Assembly: GCA_021817875.1 (NCBI GenBank)
Contig: JAKAFQ010000110.1
Location: 1-10,367, forward strand
Direction of reading: 5' to 3'
Length of the DNA: 10,367 bases
Origin: Pseudomonadota bacterium
GTDB taxonomy: Bacteria; Pseudomonadota; Gammaproteobacteria; Steroidobacterales; Steroidobacteraceae
In this document: positions 1-7,295 of the stretch, piece by piece
How the letters are laid out: every line of letters begins with the position of its first letter
Numbering within the stretch: position 1 is the stretch's first letter
The notes under the pieces: model-generated
What the model saw: only the letters and a program-made list of their open reading frames with translations
Databases searched by the model: none
What the model was told of the DNA's origin: nothing
Position numbers and translations under genes: made by a program

Positions 1-1
1 T

Positions 2-1495
2 TACCGGAACGATCGCGACGCCGGACGAATCGACGATGAGGCGGTAGTCGAGCTTCTGGCATGCCTTCGCATCAAGGACATGGAGTTGAACCGTATCTCC
101 GGCAAGGCCAATCGAGCCAAGAACGCCGGCCTTGCCAAATGGCACAACTGGACGATCGGCGGCGTGACGCGCAACGGCCGCGATGCGACGAACGAACTCA
201 CGTATCTGCTGCTCGAAGCGGCCAGGCGCAGCCGCCTGCCTCACCATACGCTCACCCTCCGCGTGCACGACGGCACGCCGAACGAACTGCTGATCAAGGC
301 CCTGGAGGTCGTCCAGGCCGGCCTCGGAATGCCCGCGTTCGTGGGTGACCGATCCTACATCAGCTACTTCACGGGTAACGGAGTGCCGCTGGAGGACGCG
401 CGCGACTATATTCTCACCGGATGCCTGGACGGCAACATACCGGGGAAATCGCGCACCGTCGCCATCGGCATGTTCGTCGTGCCGCTCGTGTTCGATATCT
501 TTCTGCACAACGGCGTCGATCCGAACACGGGTCTTTTGGTTGGTTTGCGGAATTTCTCTCCGGAGTCATACCGATCGTTCGATGATTTATTCGCGGCATT
601 CAAGCTCCAGCTGCGCCATTTCATGAGTCTGGCCGCGGAGAAAAACAACATCGAGATGTCCGTATCGCGCCAACTTTTTCCGGACCCTTTGCGCTCCTCG
701 CTGATGCACGAAGGCCTCGAAAGCGGCGCGGACGTGCTCGCGCGCACCATGCCGTTCGAAAACGGCGCCGTGCTGAATCCGGTTGGAATGATCAACGTCG
801 CGGATTCCCTGGCGGCGATCCGCAGGCTGGTTTACGACGAGAAATCGACCTCGCTCGATGAGATCCTGCATGCGCTGCAGGCGAACTGGCAGGGGCACGA
901 GGCCCTTCGGCAGCGCTGTCTCGGCTGTCCGAAATTCGGCAATGGAGACGACTATGTGGATTCTCTCGCGGCAGAACTCTACAGGTATTGGGCCGAAACC
1001 ACCGCTGAATTCCCTACTGCTTTCGGCGGCACGCACCAGCCCACCGCGATTTCCATCACGTCGCACCAGCCGGGCGGGGCTCTCACCGGCGCGACTCCGG
1101 ACGGACGGCGGGCCGGGGATATCTGCGCCGATGGCACGGTGTCGCCCATGCAGGGCGCCGACGCACACGGACCGACGCGTGCCGTTCTGAGCGCCGCCAC
1201 GATCGATCAGGATCCCTATCAGGCGACGCTGCTCAATCTGAAATTTCATCCGTCGGCCCTGAAGACGCGCCGCGACCTCGAGAAGGTGGCGGTTCTCATC
1301 AGGACGTATTTTGCGAAGGGCGGCAAGCACGTGCAATTCAATGTCGTCGACCGCGCTACTCTGCTCGATGCGCAGAGCAATCCCGACCGTCACCGGCACC
1401 TCGTGGTGCGAGTCGCGGGCTACAGCGCCTACTTCGTACAGCTGGGAGCCGCAATGCAGGATGAGATCATCCGGCGCACGGAACACGGCGTCTAG
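2..1495 (+). CDS. Glycyl radical enzyme (pyruvate formate-lyase-like), C-terminal part
   Basis: The reading frame is open to the left edge, so the N-terminus is missing; about 497 residues remain of a family usually near 800. Numbering from the Met at base 80, the GRE landmarks are NWTIGG (23-28), GRDATNELTYLLLEA (33-47), the active-site loop GCLDGNIPGK with Cys115 (bases 422-424), ADSLAAI (241-247), CPKFGNGDDYVD (283-294), ATPDGRRA (338-345), SPMQGAD and GPTRAV, and the radical loop RVAGYSAYF with Gly447 (1418-1420). The Cys-Gly distance of 332 matches glycerol dehydratase (330). The family needs a radical SAM activase to install the glycyl radical and is oxygen-sensitive and cytoplasmic. 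A single Cys, not the Cys-Cys pair, rules out pyruvate formate-lyase itself. The residue two after Cys is Asp, where most dehydratases and decarboxylases have Glu, so the substrate is unknown. A GntR regulator follows on the same strand; no activase is visible. Confidence 0.93.
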   Translation, partial: YRNDRDAGRIDDEAVVELLACLRIKDMELNRISGKANRAKNAGLAKWHNWTIGGVTRNGRDATNELTYLLLEAARRSRLPHHTLTLRVHDGTPNELLIKALEVVQAGLGMPAFVGDRSYISYFTGNGVPLEDARDYILTGCLDGNIPGKSRTVAIGMFVVPLVFDIFLHNGVDPNTGLLVGLRNFSPESYRSFDDLFAAFKLQLRHFMSLAAEKNNIEMSVSRQLFPDPLRSSLMHEGLESGADVLARTMPFENGAVLNPVGMINVADSLAAIRRLVYDEKSTSLDEILHALQANWQGHEALRQRCLGCPKFGNGDDYVDSLAAELYRYWAETTAEFPTAFGGTHQPTAISITSHQPGGALTGATPDGRRAGDICADGTVSPMQGADAHGPTRAVLSAATIDQDPYQATLLNLKFHPSALKTRRDLEKVAVLIRTYFAKGGKHVQFNVVDRATLLDAQSNPDRHRHLVVRVAGYSAYFVQLGAAMQDEIIRRTEHGV

Positions 1496-1641
1496 CGATG
1501 GCAGTCGCCGCCGGAACGTTGGCAGCCGATCCGCCCGCGGCCGATCTGCGTCAATCTTGATTTTCCGCGTCCGGTGATGCGAAATAGCGGCGCGATCTCC
1601 CCGACAACCGATCCCGACCGTGCATCCCCTGACGAGCCCGA

Positions 1642-1652
1642 CCACCCGGTGG
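1642..1652. promoter_or_regulatory. Candidate operator: 11-bp palindrome CCACC-C-GGTGG
   Basis: This is a perfect 5-bp inverted repeat around one central base. It lies in the gap after the GRE and ends 17 nt before the preferred ATG of the GntR-family gene. Regulators of this family usually bind short palindromes near their own promoter, so an autoregulatory site is possible. In GC-rich DNA such a short repeat can also arise by chance. If the regulator starts at the GTG at 1574, the site would lie inside its coding region. No convincing -35/-10 promoter was found nearby. Confidence 0.2.
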
Positions 1653-1669
1653 CGGCGGCGTGCAGTCTC

Positions 1670-2347
1670 ATGAAGCCCAGCGTGCAGGCGCACAAAAGAA
1701 AGGAATCCATCGTTTCCTCGGCGAAGGTTGCCGACTTCGTGTGCGCGCGCATCGTGGCCGGTCAGTTCGTTCCGGGACAACGGCTGGTCGAGGCCGACAT
1801 CATGCGGGAGACGGGCGCGACGCGTGGGCGGGTGCGCGAGGCGCTGAAGCGCCTGGCCGTGGAAGGGCTGATCGTGATCCAGGAGTTCCGCGGCGCCTCG
1901 GTCCGGCGGATGACGCGCGAAGAAATCGATCAGATTTATCACGCACGCGCGGTACTCGAGGGCCTTTGCGCGCGCCTGGTGGCCGAGCGGGCCGGCGAGG
2001 AAACTCTGGGGCAGCTGCGCGCGCTGCAGCACGACATGGACCGGCACGAGAGCAAAGGCGACAGTGCGCGCTATGCGGTGGTCAACGAACGCTGGCACGC
2101 ACTGCTCATCTCGGGTTCCGGCAATGGCATTGTCCAGACCTTCCTCAAGCGCCTGCGGATTCCCATCGTCGCCGCACAGTTCCGCCGCGTTTTCACGCTG
2201 CAGGCGCTGCGCAAGTCGAACGCGCGGCATCGGCGAGTCACCGACGCAATCCTCGCACGTGAGGCCGACCTGGCGGAACGGCGCATGCGCGAGCATATTC
2301 TGGAGGTGCTCGAGGATCTGTCCGGCCGCGGAGACGAATTCTTCTAG
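1670..2347 (+). CDS. GntR-family transcriptional regulator, FCD (FadR-like) subfamily
   Basis: A 225-residue DNA-binding repressor or activator that probably senses a small carboxylate or related metabolite. The N-terminal winged helix-turn-helix spans about residues 15-80, with KVADFVCARIVAGQFVPGQRL, then TRGRVREALKRLAVEGLI as the recognition-helix region and a wing after it. The helical FCD domain spans about 85-220. Its metal-binding positions are visible: Asn139 in the usual Asp position (NERWH), His143, His187 (ARHRRVTDAI) and His209 (MREH). The spacing between the last two histidines, 22, is typical of the subfamily. The start at ATG 1670 was chosen because it gives normal family length. 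The frame also opens at GTG 1574, which would add 32 low-complexity residues; neither start has a clear ribosome binding site. The gene lies 174 nt after the GRE on the same strand and probably controls it, the facing CoA operon, or both. The ligand is unknown. Confidence 0.9.
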   Translation: MKPSVQAHKRKESIVSSAKVADFVCARIVAGQFVPGQRLVEADIMRETGATRGRVREALKRLAVEGLIVIQEFRGASVRRMTREEIDQIYHARAVLEGLCARLVAERAGEETLGQLRALQHDMDRHESKGDSARYAVVNERWHALLISGSGNGIVQTFLKRLRIPIVAAQFRRVFTLQALRKSNARHRRVTDAILAREADLAERRMREHILEVLEDLSGRGDEFF

Positions 2348-2365
2348 ATCGGGCACGACTTGCGT

Positions 2366-2443
2366 CACGGCCGCGCAATGCCCCGGCCGCGTGTCTGTCT
2401 GCGGGCGCCGGAGCCGCGGCGTACTGCGCTGCCCGTGCTCCGG
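2366..2443. terminator. Inverted repeats between convergent genes, possible bidirectional terminator
   Basis: The 96-nt gap between the stop of the regulator and the stop of the thiolase holds two inverted repeats. The first pairs CACGGCCG (2366-2373) with CGGCCGCGTG (2384-2393), leaving a 2-nt bulge. The second pairs CCGGAGC (2408-2414) with GCTCCGG (2437-2443) and abuts the thiolase stop codon. Neither is followed by a T tract, so they are not classical intrinsic terminators. Their place between convergent genes is the main argument for a role in termination. Confidence 0.3.
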
Positions 2444-3628
2444 TCAGAGGATCTCAAGCAGGCCGGCGGCACCCTGGCCGCCGCCGACGCACATGGTGAC
2501 CACTCCCCACCGCACCTTGCGTCGCCGTCCTTCCATCAACAGGTGGGCGACCATACGGGCACCGGAGGCGCCATAAGGATGGCCAAGGGCGATTGCGCCG
2601 CCATCGACGTTGAGCCGCTCCTGCGGAATGCCGAGGATGTCCCGGCAATACAGCACCTGCACCGCGAACGCCTCGTTCAGCTCCCAGAGATCGATGTCTT
2701 CGATTGCAAGCCCGTGGCGACGCAATAGCTTCGGCACGGCGTAGATGGGACCTATACCCATCTCGTCGGGCTCGCACCCGGCCACCGCGAAGCCGCGAAA
2801 GACAGCGAGCGGCGCCAGACCACGACGGCCCGCCTCCCGTTCGCTCATCACCACGCAGGCGGCCGCGCCGTCGCAGAACGGGCTTGCGGTGGCCGCCGTG
2901 ACCGTCCCGCCCGGCAGGGCCGGGCGGACATTCATCACTCCCTCCAGTGTCGTATCGGGGCGAATCGTCTCGTCGCGACGGACGGTGATCTCCAGCGTAC
3001 CCACCCGTCCGGTCCGCGAATCGCTTCTGGCAGCGAGCGCCGTCACCGGAATGATTTCGGCATCGAGCCGCCCAGCCTCCTGGGCCGCCGCGGCACGACG
3101 TTGACTTTCGACACCATATTCGTCCTGCGCCTGCCGGGAGATGTGGTAGCGCGTCGCAACCGTCTCGGCCGTGCGCAGCATCGGCCAATAAAGCTCCGGC
3201 TTGACACGCCTGATCCATTGATCCTCCAGCATGTGCCGGTTCATCTCGTTCTGAACGCAGGAAATCGATTCGAGGCCGCCTGCCAGCAGGACCTCACATT
3301 CCCCGGCAACGATGCGCTGCGCGGCCCAGGCGATCGCCTGCAGACCGCTCGAACAGAAGCGGTTGACCGTCACCCCGGGAACGCTCGTCGGACAACCCGA
3401 GCGGATCGCGACCTGCCTGCCGATGTTGAATCCATTGGCGCCCTCGGGATTCGCACAGCCCATCATGACGTCGTCGATTTCGGCCGGCCCGAGCGCCGCA
3501 CGCTCCATCGCGGCTGAGGCCGCCCATGAGCCGAGCGTCGCGCCGTGCGTCAGGTTGAAGGCTCCGCGCCAAGAGCGGGCAAAAGGCGTACGAGCGGCGG
3601 AAACGATCACGGCCTGGGATGGATTCAT
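2444..3628 (-). CDS. Acetyl-CoA acyltransferase (thiolase family, degradative type)
   Basis: This 394-residue thiolase has the normal family length. It cleaves a 3-ketoacyl-CoA with free CoA to give acetyl-CoA and a shortened acyl-CoA, the last step of beta-oxidation. All catalytic elements are visible: the nucleophile Cys92 in NRFCSSGLQA, the ELNEAF loop (316-321), His350 in GGAIALGHPYGASGAR, and Cys380 in CVGGGQGAAGL. The ATG at 3628 is supported by a strong ribosome binding site. The gene is last in the - strand operon, 9 nt after the hydratase/dehydrogenase, which suits a FadA-like partner of that fusion protein. A biosynthetic acetoacetyl-CoA thiolase is less likely in this context. Chain length and substrate cannot be read from the sequence. 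Confidence 0.93.
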   Translation of the reverse strand: MNPSQAVIVSAARTPFARSWRGAFNLTHGATLGSWAASAAMERAALGPAEIDDVMMGCANPEGANGFNIGRQVAIRSGCPTSVPGVTVNRFCSSGLQAIAWAAQRIVAGECEVLLAGGLESISCVQNEMNRHMLEDQWIRRVKPELYWPMLRTAETVATRYHISRQAQDEYGVESQRRAAAAQEAGRLDAEIIPVTALAARSDSRTGRVGTLEITVRRDETIRPDTTLEGVMNVRPALPGGTVTAATASPFCDGAAACVVMSEREAGRRGLAPLAVFRGFAVAGCEPDEMGIGPIYAVPKLLRRHGLAIEDIDLWELNEAFAVQVLYCRDILGIPQERLNVDGGAIALGHPYGASGARMVAHLLMEGRRRKVRWGVVTMCVGGGQGAAGLLEIL

Positions 3629-3640
3629 GGGGGCACCTCA
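3629..3640 (-). promoter_or_regulatory. Shine-Dalgarno of the thiolase overlapping the upstream stop codon
   Basis: On the - strand this reads TGAGGTGCCCCC followed directly by the thiolase ATG. The TGA is the stop codon of the hydratase/dehydrogenase and shares its GA with the ribosome binding site GAGG, which lies 7 nt from the ATG. This decides the thiolase start and suggests that a ribosome ending one gene can begin the next, giving coupled amounts of the two enzymes. Confidence 0.7.
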
Positions 3641-5659
3641 GTCGCGCGACGCCGTGATGAAACAGGCCTGATCGGCCGCGAGACGCGCGAGCAGCGGCGC
3701 CGGATCCCAGAATGGATCCCCGGTCTGGTCACGCAGCATGCGCAGCGAACGTTCGACCAGCGGCAGGCCGCGCCGGTCGGCATAGAACATCGGGCCGCCG
3801 AAACGCCGTGGAAAGCCGTAGCCCAGCAGGAACACCACATCGATGTCCGAGGGGCGTTGTACCACCCCCTCCTGGATCACCCTCGAGCCTTCGTTCACCA
3901 GCGCCAGCACGCACCGATCGACCATGGATCGAGCATCCAGCGAGCTCTTGGGCGATGGCAGCAAGGACTCCACCGTGGGATCCCTTACGCCCCGGCGGGC
4001 ATTCGGAGGATAGCGGTACCATCCACACCCGGACTTCTGTCCGAACCTTCCCGCGCCCACCAGCCGGTCCGCCAGTTCCGTGCCGGCAGTGGCGATTCTG
4101 CCCGCACGGGCGCTTGCGAGCAGATCGTTGCCGATCATGTCCATGACCCTGAACGGACCCATCCGCATGCCCCACCCTTCCACGGCAGCGTCGATTTCCC
4201 ATGGACGCGCTCCTTCGGCTGCCATGGACAGCGCCTGCAGCAGCATCTGATCAAACAGACGATTACCGATGAACCCCGGGCTTGCGGCCGATAGCACCGG
4301 CACCTTGCCGATTTGCCTGGCCAGGGCCAGTCCCGATGCAACCGTGTCCGGTGAAGTGCCGGAGCCCCGTACGACCTCGACCAGCCGCATCGTCTGCGCC
4401 GGGGCGAAAAAGTGCAGGCCGAGCACCCGTTCCGGCCGCGACGCTGAACGGGCCAGGGCGTCGATGTCGAGCGATGAAGTGTTGCTCGCGAGAAGGGTCG
4501 TCGGCCCGACCACCGCGTCGAGCTCGCGGAATATTGCGCGCTTGACGTCGAATTGCTCCGGCGCCGCCTCGATGACCAGCTCCGCATCCGCCAGCTCGGC
4601 GTAACTGCCGACGCTGCGCACCGGCGACTCGGCGCCCGACTCCTCCCGAATCCTGGCCGCGGACAGCGTCGCCGCCTTCGCGTCCGGGTCGAACAGCGCC
4701 ACGGCGAGACCTGCCCGGGCCAGGCAGATCCCGATGCCCGTGCCCATGAACCCGGCACCCACGATTGCTGCCTTGCCAATCGGTCTGGATTCGCGGTCGC
4801 TCCCTGCGAGGAGCTTCGGCGCCGCCCGCTCCGCCAGAAACGCGTGACAGAGCGCGTGGGCCTCGTCGCCGGCCAGCAGCTCTCGAAACATCTGGAATTC
4901 CCTGGTGCAACCTTCTTCCGGCGAGACGGTGAAGATGAGCTCCATCGCATCGATGGCGCGTCGCATGCCCTGCGTGAAGTCGCGGCGAGCCGCGGCATTG
5001 GCGCGCGCGTGGGCAAGAAACCCGGCCGGTTCCGGGTGATCGATCTGCCTGTGCAGGAGCAGCGGAAACGGTGGTCCGCTCAGGGACAGATTCAACGCAA
5101 CCCGGCACGCCGCCTCAACGACATCGCCCTCAACCAGCAGATCAATCAGAGCCGTGTGCGCGAATTCCCTGGCCGGGTGGGTGGTTCCGCCGACAATCAT
5201 GTTGACGGCGCGCTCGAGACCGAGCGCGCGCGGCAACCGCTGCGTTCCGCCGGCGCCCGGCATCAAACCCAGCGTCGTCTCCGGCAGGCCGAGCACCGCT
5301 TCCGGGGAAGCCACGCGCGCATGGCAGGCCAGCGCCAGCTCCAGGGCCCCACCGATGGCGCATCCCTGCACGGCCGCCACCACCGGCTTGGCAAGTGACT
5401 CGATGAGCGTATGGATCGGCTCCAGAGTCGGCGCGCTCAATGCCGCGTCGCGGGCAAATTCGCCGATGTCCGCCCCCGCCGAGAACATTCGGCCCGCGCC
5501 GGCGATGACGATGGCACGGACCTCGGCGGCACGCTCGGCCTGCAGCAGGCCACCGAGCAAAGCGCGCCGCACGGGTCTCGAGAGCGTGTTCACCGGAGGA
5601 TGTTCGAGCCTGATGATCGCGACTCCCGCTCGCACCTCGAAGGCGTTTTCGGTATTCAT
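3638..5659 (-). CDS. Bifunctional enoyl-CoA hydratase / 3-hydroxyacyl-CoA dehydrogenase
   Basis: A 673-residue fusion that hydrates trans-2-enoyl-CoA and then oxidises the 3-hydroxyacyl-CoA with NAD. Residues about 5-190 form the crotonase domain: oxyanion-hole segment MFSAGADI (58-65), then catalytic Glu107 (GGALELAL) and Glu127 (LPETTLGLMPGAGG), spaced 20 apart as in E. coli FadB. Residues about 295-470 form the NAD-binding dehydrogenase domain: VGAGFMG (300-306), SNTSSL, His416 in HFFAPA paired with Glu428 in MRLVEVV, and GFIGNRLF. Two C-terminal dehydrogenase segments follow (about 470-570 and 575-670). HFFAP resembles the HFFSP of peroxisomal multifunctional enzymes more than the HFFNP of FadB. 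The open frame extends to 5791, but that would overlap the upstream ligase; ATG 5659 leaves a 41-nt gap and begins at the domain, though its ribosome binding site is weak. Length and order suit FadJ/peroxisomal-type enzymes. Confidence 0.93.
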   Translation of the reverse strand: MNTENAFEVRAGVAIIRLEHPPVNTLSRPVRRALLGGLLQAERAAEVRAIVIAGAGRMFSAGADIGEFARDAALSAPTLEPIHTLIESLAKPVVAAVQGCAIGGALELALACHARVASPEAVLGLPETTLGLMPGAGGTQRLPRALGLERAVNMIVGGTTHPAREFAHTALIDLLVEGDVVEAACRVALNLSLSGPPFPLLLHRQIDHPEPAGFLAHARANAAARRDFTQGMRRAIDAMELIFTVSPEEGCTREFQMFRELLAGDEAHALCHAFLAERAAPKLLAGSDRESRPIGKAAIVGAGFMGTGIGICLARAGLAVALFDPDAKAATLSAARIREESGAESPVRSVGSYAELADAELVIEAAPEQFDVKRAIFRELDAVVGPTTLLASNTSSLDIDALARSASRPERVLGLHFFAPAQTMRLVEVVRGSGTSPDTVASGLALARQIGKVPVLSAASPGFIGNRLFDQMLLQALSMAAEGARPWEIDAAVEGWGMRMGPFRVMDMIGNDLLASARAGRIATAGTELADRLVGAGRFGQKSGCGWYRYPPNARRGVRDPTVESLLPSPKSSLDARSMVDRCVLALVNEGSRVIQEGVVQRPSDIDVVFLLGYGFPRRFGGPMFYADRRGLPLVERSLRMLRDQTGDPFWDPAPLLARLAADQACFITASRD

Positions 5660-5700
5660 GCGCCGGTGAAATCTCTCATGTGTGCCGCGGGCTCTGCGCC

Positions 5701-7254
5701 TCAGATCGGACGTCCTTCGTCCGACCAGAACCTCTCGCGAATGAGCCGCTTCAAGACCTTGCCCACCGGGCTGCGCGGCAGCTCGGACCATATTTCGAAG
5801 GATTTCGGTATCTTATAGCCCGAAAGCTTCTCGCGGCACAGCCGCTCCAGCTCGCCGGCATCCGGGAGCATCCCCGTCTTCGGCTCGATCACCGCCTTCA
5901 CGGCCTCGCCCCAATCCCGGTGCGGCACGCCGATGACCGCGCAGTCCTGCACTGCGGGATGAGACAGCAGCACGGTTTCGATTTCCGACGGGTAGACTTT
6001 GAACCCGCCGGAATTGATCAGATCCTTCTTCCGATCGGAAAGGTAAATCCACCCTTCCTCATCGGCAAAGCCGAGATCACCGCTGTGAAACCAGCCCCCC
6101 TCGACGGCCGACGCCCATTCGTCGGGACACTTGTAATAACCGGAGGCGAGCGAATAACTGCGCAGCAGCAGCTCGCCCTGTTCCCCGACCCGGCAGGGCT
6201 CACCGCTTGCGTTGACGATGGCGAGACGAGCCAGCGGTGAGGGTCGGCCGCAGCTGCGCAGGCGTCCCCGATCTGCGCTGAGCAGCGCCGCCTGATGCAT
6301 CTCCGGTGACGACCAGCATACGCTGGCACCCATCTCCGTTGATCCGTAGCCATGGCACATGACCGGCCCGAACACCTCGATGGCCTCGACCAGCCTGTCG
6401 GGTGCGATCGGTGCGGCGGCATAGGTGAAATACCGCAAAGACGAATAATCGCCCTGTCGCACCCGCGGGTGAGCCAGCAGCCGATATAGAGCCGTCGGCG
6501 GCAGGAACAGGTGCGTCACGCGGTGTTCACGAATCGCACCGAGCACGGCATCCGGATCAAATCCAGGCAATATCACGTGACTGGCGCCCAGCACCATCAA
6601 TTCCAAAGCGATCCCGCCGGCCGCATGAGTCATCGGTGCGGCAACCAGATGTACCGGCCTTTCGGTTCTGAGCCGCAGCAAGGTCTCCCCGATGCGATGC
6701 GCCCAGGTCCGATGGGTGACGATCACCCCTTTCGGCGCGCCGCTCGTTCCGCCCGAGCAGAACAGGGTCGCGACCGCATCCGCAGGCACACGGATCCGCG
6801 GCATCGCGTCTGAGACATCTTTCAGCCAGTCCTCGAATCCCACCGCGTCCACCCCGGGCCCGTCGATACACACCGATTTGCTTACCGCGGGACATGCCAT
6901 CAGGATCCGCGCGGCAGTCTCGGCCAGGGCGCGCGCATAGAACAACACGGTGACGTCGGTCCGGTGCAGGATGTCCGTCACTTCCGCGACCGTGTTGCGG
7001 GCATTGATGGGCACCCAAACGCACCCTGCGCGGATGATGCCCAACACGCACTCGAAGGCTCGGGCCGAATTGTGGCTCAACACCGCGATGTGCGTCCTCG
7101 GACCGATACCATCGCGTCGCAGCGCGTTCGTCACGCGACACGACGCCAGCTGAACGTGCCGGTAGTTCAGCGAGCCACGCTCGTCGATCAGGCAGGAACG
7201 CAGCGGATCGAGGCTCACGCCCCGATCGAAGAAGTCGATCAGATTGAGGCTCAC
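5701..7254 (-). CDS. Acyl-CoA ligase B (AMP-forming, ANL superfamily)
   Basis: A 517-residue adenylate-forming ligase that activates a carboxylic acid with ATP and CoA through an acyl-AMP. With the GTG start as residue 1, the motifs are the P-loop FCSGGTSGAPKG (165-176), YGSTE (303-307), HSGDL (390-394) with the acyl-AMP Asp, the hinge DRKKD (407-411), GGFKVYPSEIE, and the C-terminal catalytic Lys499 in SPVGKVLKR. The P-loop is GGTSG, not the commoner GTTG, and the protein is divergent from ligase A, so the two are not a recent duplication. The frame runs upstream to 7350, but that would overlap ligase A. GTG 7254 was chosen because GAGGG (7262-7266 on the + strand as CCCTC) lies 7 nt before it and it leaves a 41-nt gap. 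The substrate is unknown; a medium-chain, aromatic or terpenoid acid is possible. Confidence 0.9.
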   Translation of the reverse strand: MSLNLIDFFDRGVSLDPLRSCLIDERGSLNYRHVQLASCRVTNALRRDGIGPRTHIAVLSHNSARAFECVLGIIRAGCVWVPINARNTVAEVTDILHRTDVTVLFYARALAETAARILMACPAVSKSVCIDGPGVDAVGFEDWLKDVSDAMPRIRVPADAVATLFCSGGTSGAPKGVIVTHRTWAHRIGETLLRLRTERPVHLVAAPMTHAAGGIALELMVLGASHVILPGFDPDAVLGAIREHRVTHLFLPPTALYRLLAHPRVRQGDYSSLRYFTYAAAPIAPDRLVEAIEVFGPVMCHGYGSTEMGASVCWSSPEMHQAALLSADRGRLRSCGRPSPLARLAIVNASGEPCRVGEQGELLLRSYSLASGYYKCPDEWASAVEGGWFHSGDLGFADEEGWIYLSDRKKDLINSGGFKVYPSEIETVLLSHPAVQDCAVIGVPHRDWGEAVKAVIEPKTGMLPDAGELERLCREKLSGYKIPKSFEIWSELPRSPVGKVLKRLIRERFWSDEGRPI

Positions 7255-7295
7255 GCCGGCACCCTCACCGGATCGCGAGTGTTGACGCCGCGCGC

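Noticed and set aside
395..470. Pyruvate formate-lyase or benzylsuccinate synthase assignment for the GRE
   Set aside because: The loop has one Cys, not the Cys-Cys of pyruvate formate-lyase, and Gly precedes it instead of the Leu recalled for benzylsuccinate synthase. Either specific name would be overreach.
1557..1586. Possible promoter TTGATT...GAAATA before the regulator
   Set aside because: The -10 match is poor and the similarity is within chance for this length of intergenic DNA.
587..2368. 593-codon open frame on the - strand opposite the GRE and the GntR regulator
   Set aside because: It lies opposite two genes with full family motifs. Its product has no recognisable domain and is Arg/His-rich, as expected for antisense frames in GC-rich DNA.
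4553..5398. 281-codon open frame on the + strand opposite the hydratase/dehydrogenase
   Set aside because: Shadow of a gene with conserved catalytic residues; the product is Arg/Gln-rich with no motif.
5660..5791. N-terminal extension of the hydratase/dehydrogenase
   Set aside because: It would overlap the end of ligase B and has no crotonase-like sequence; ATG 5659 begins at the domain.
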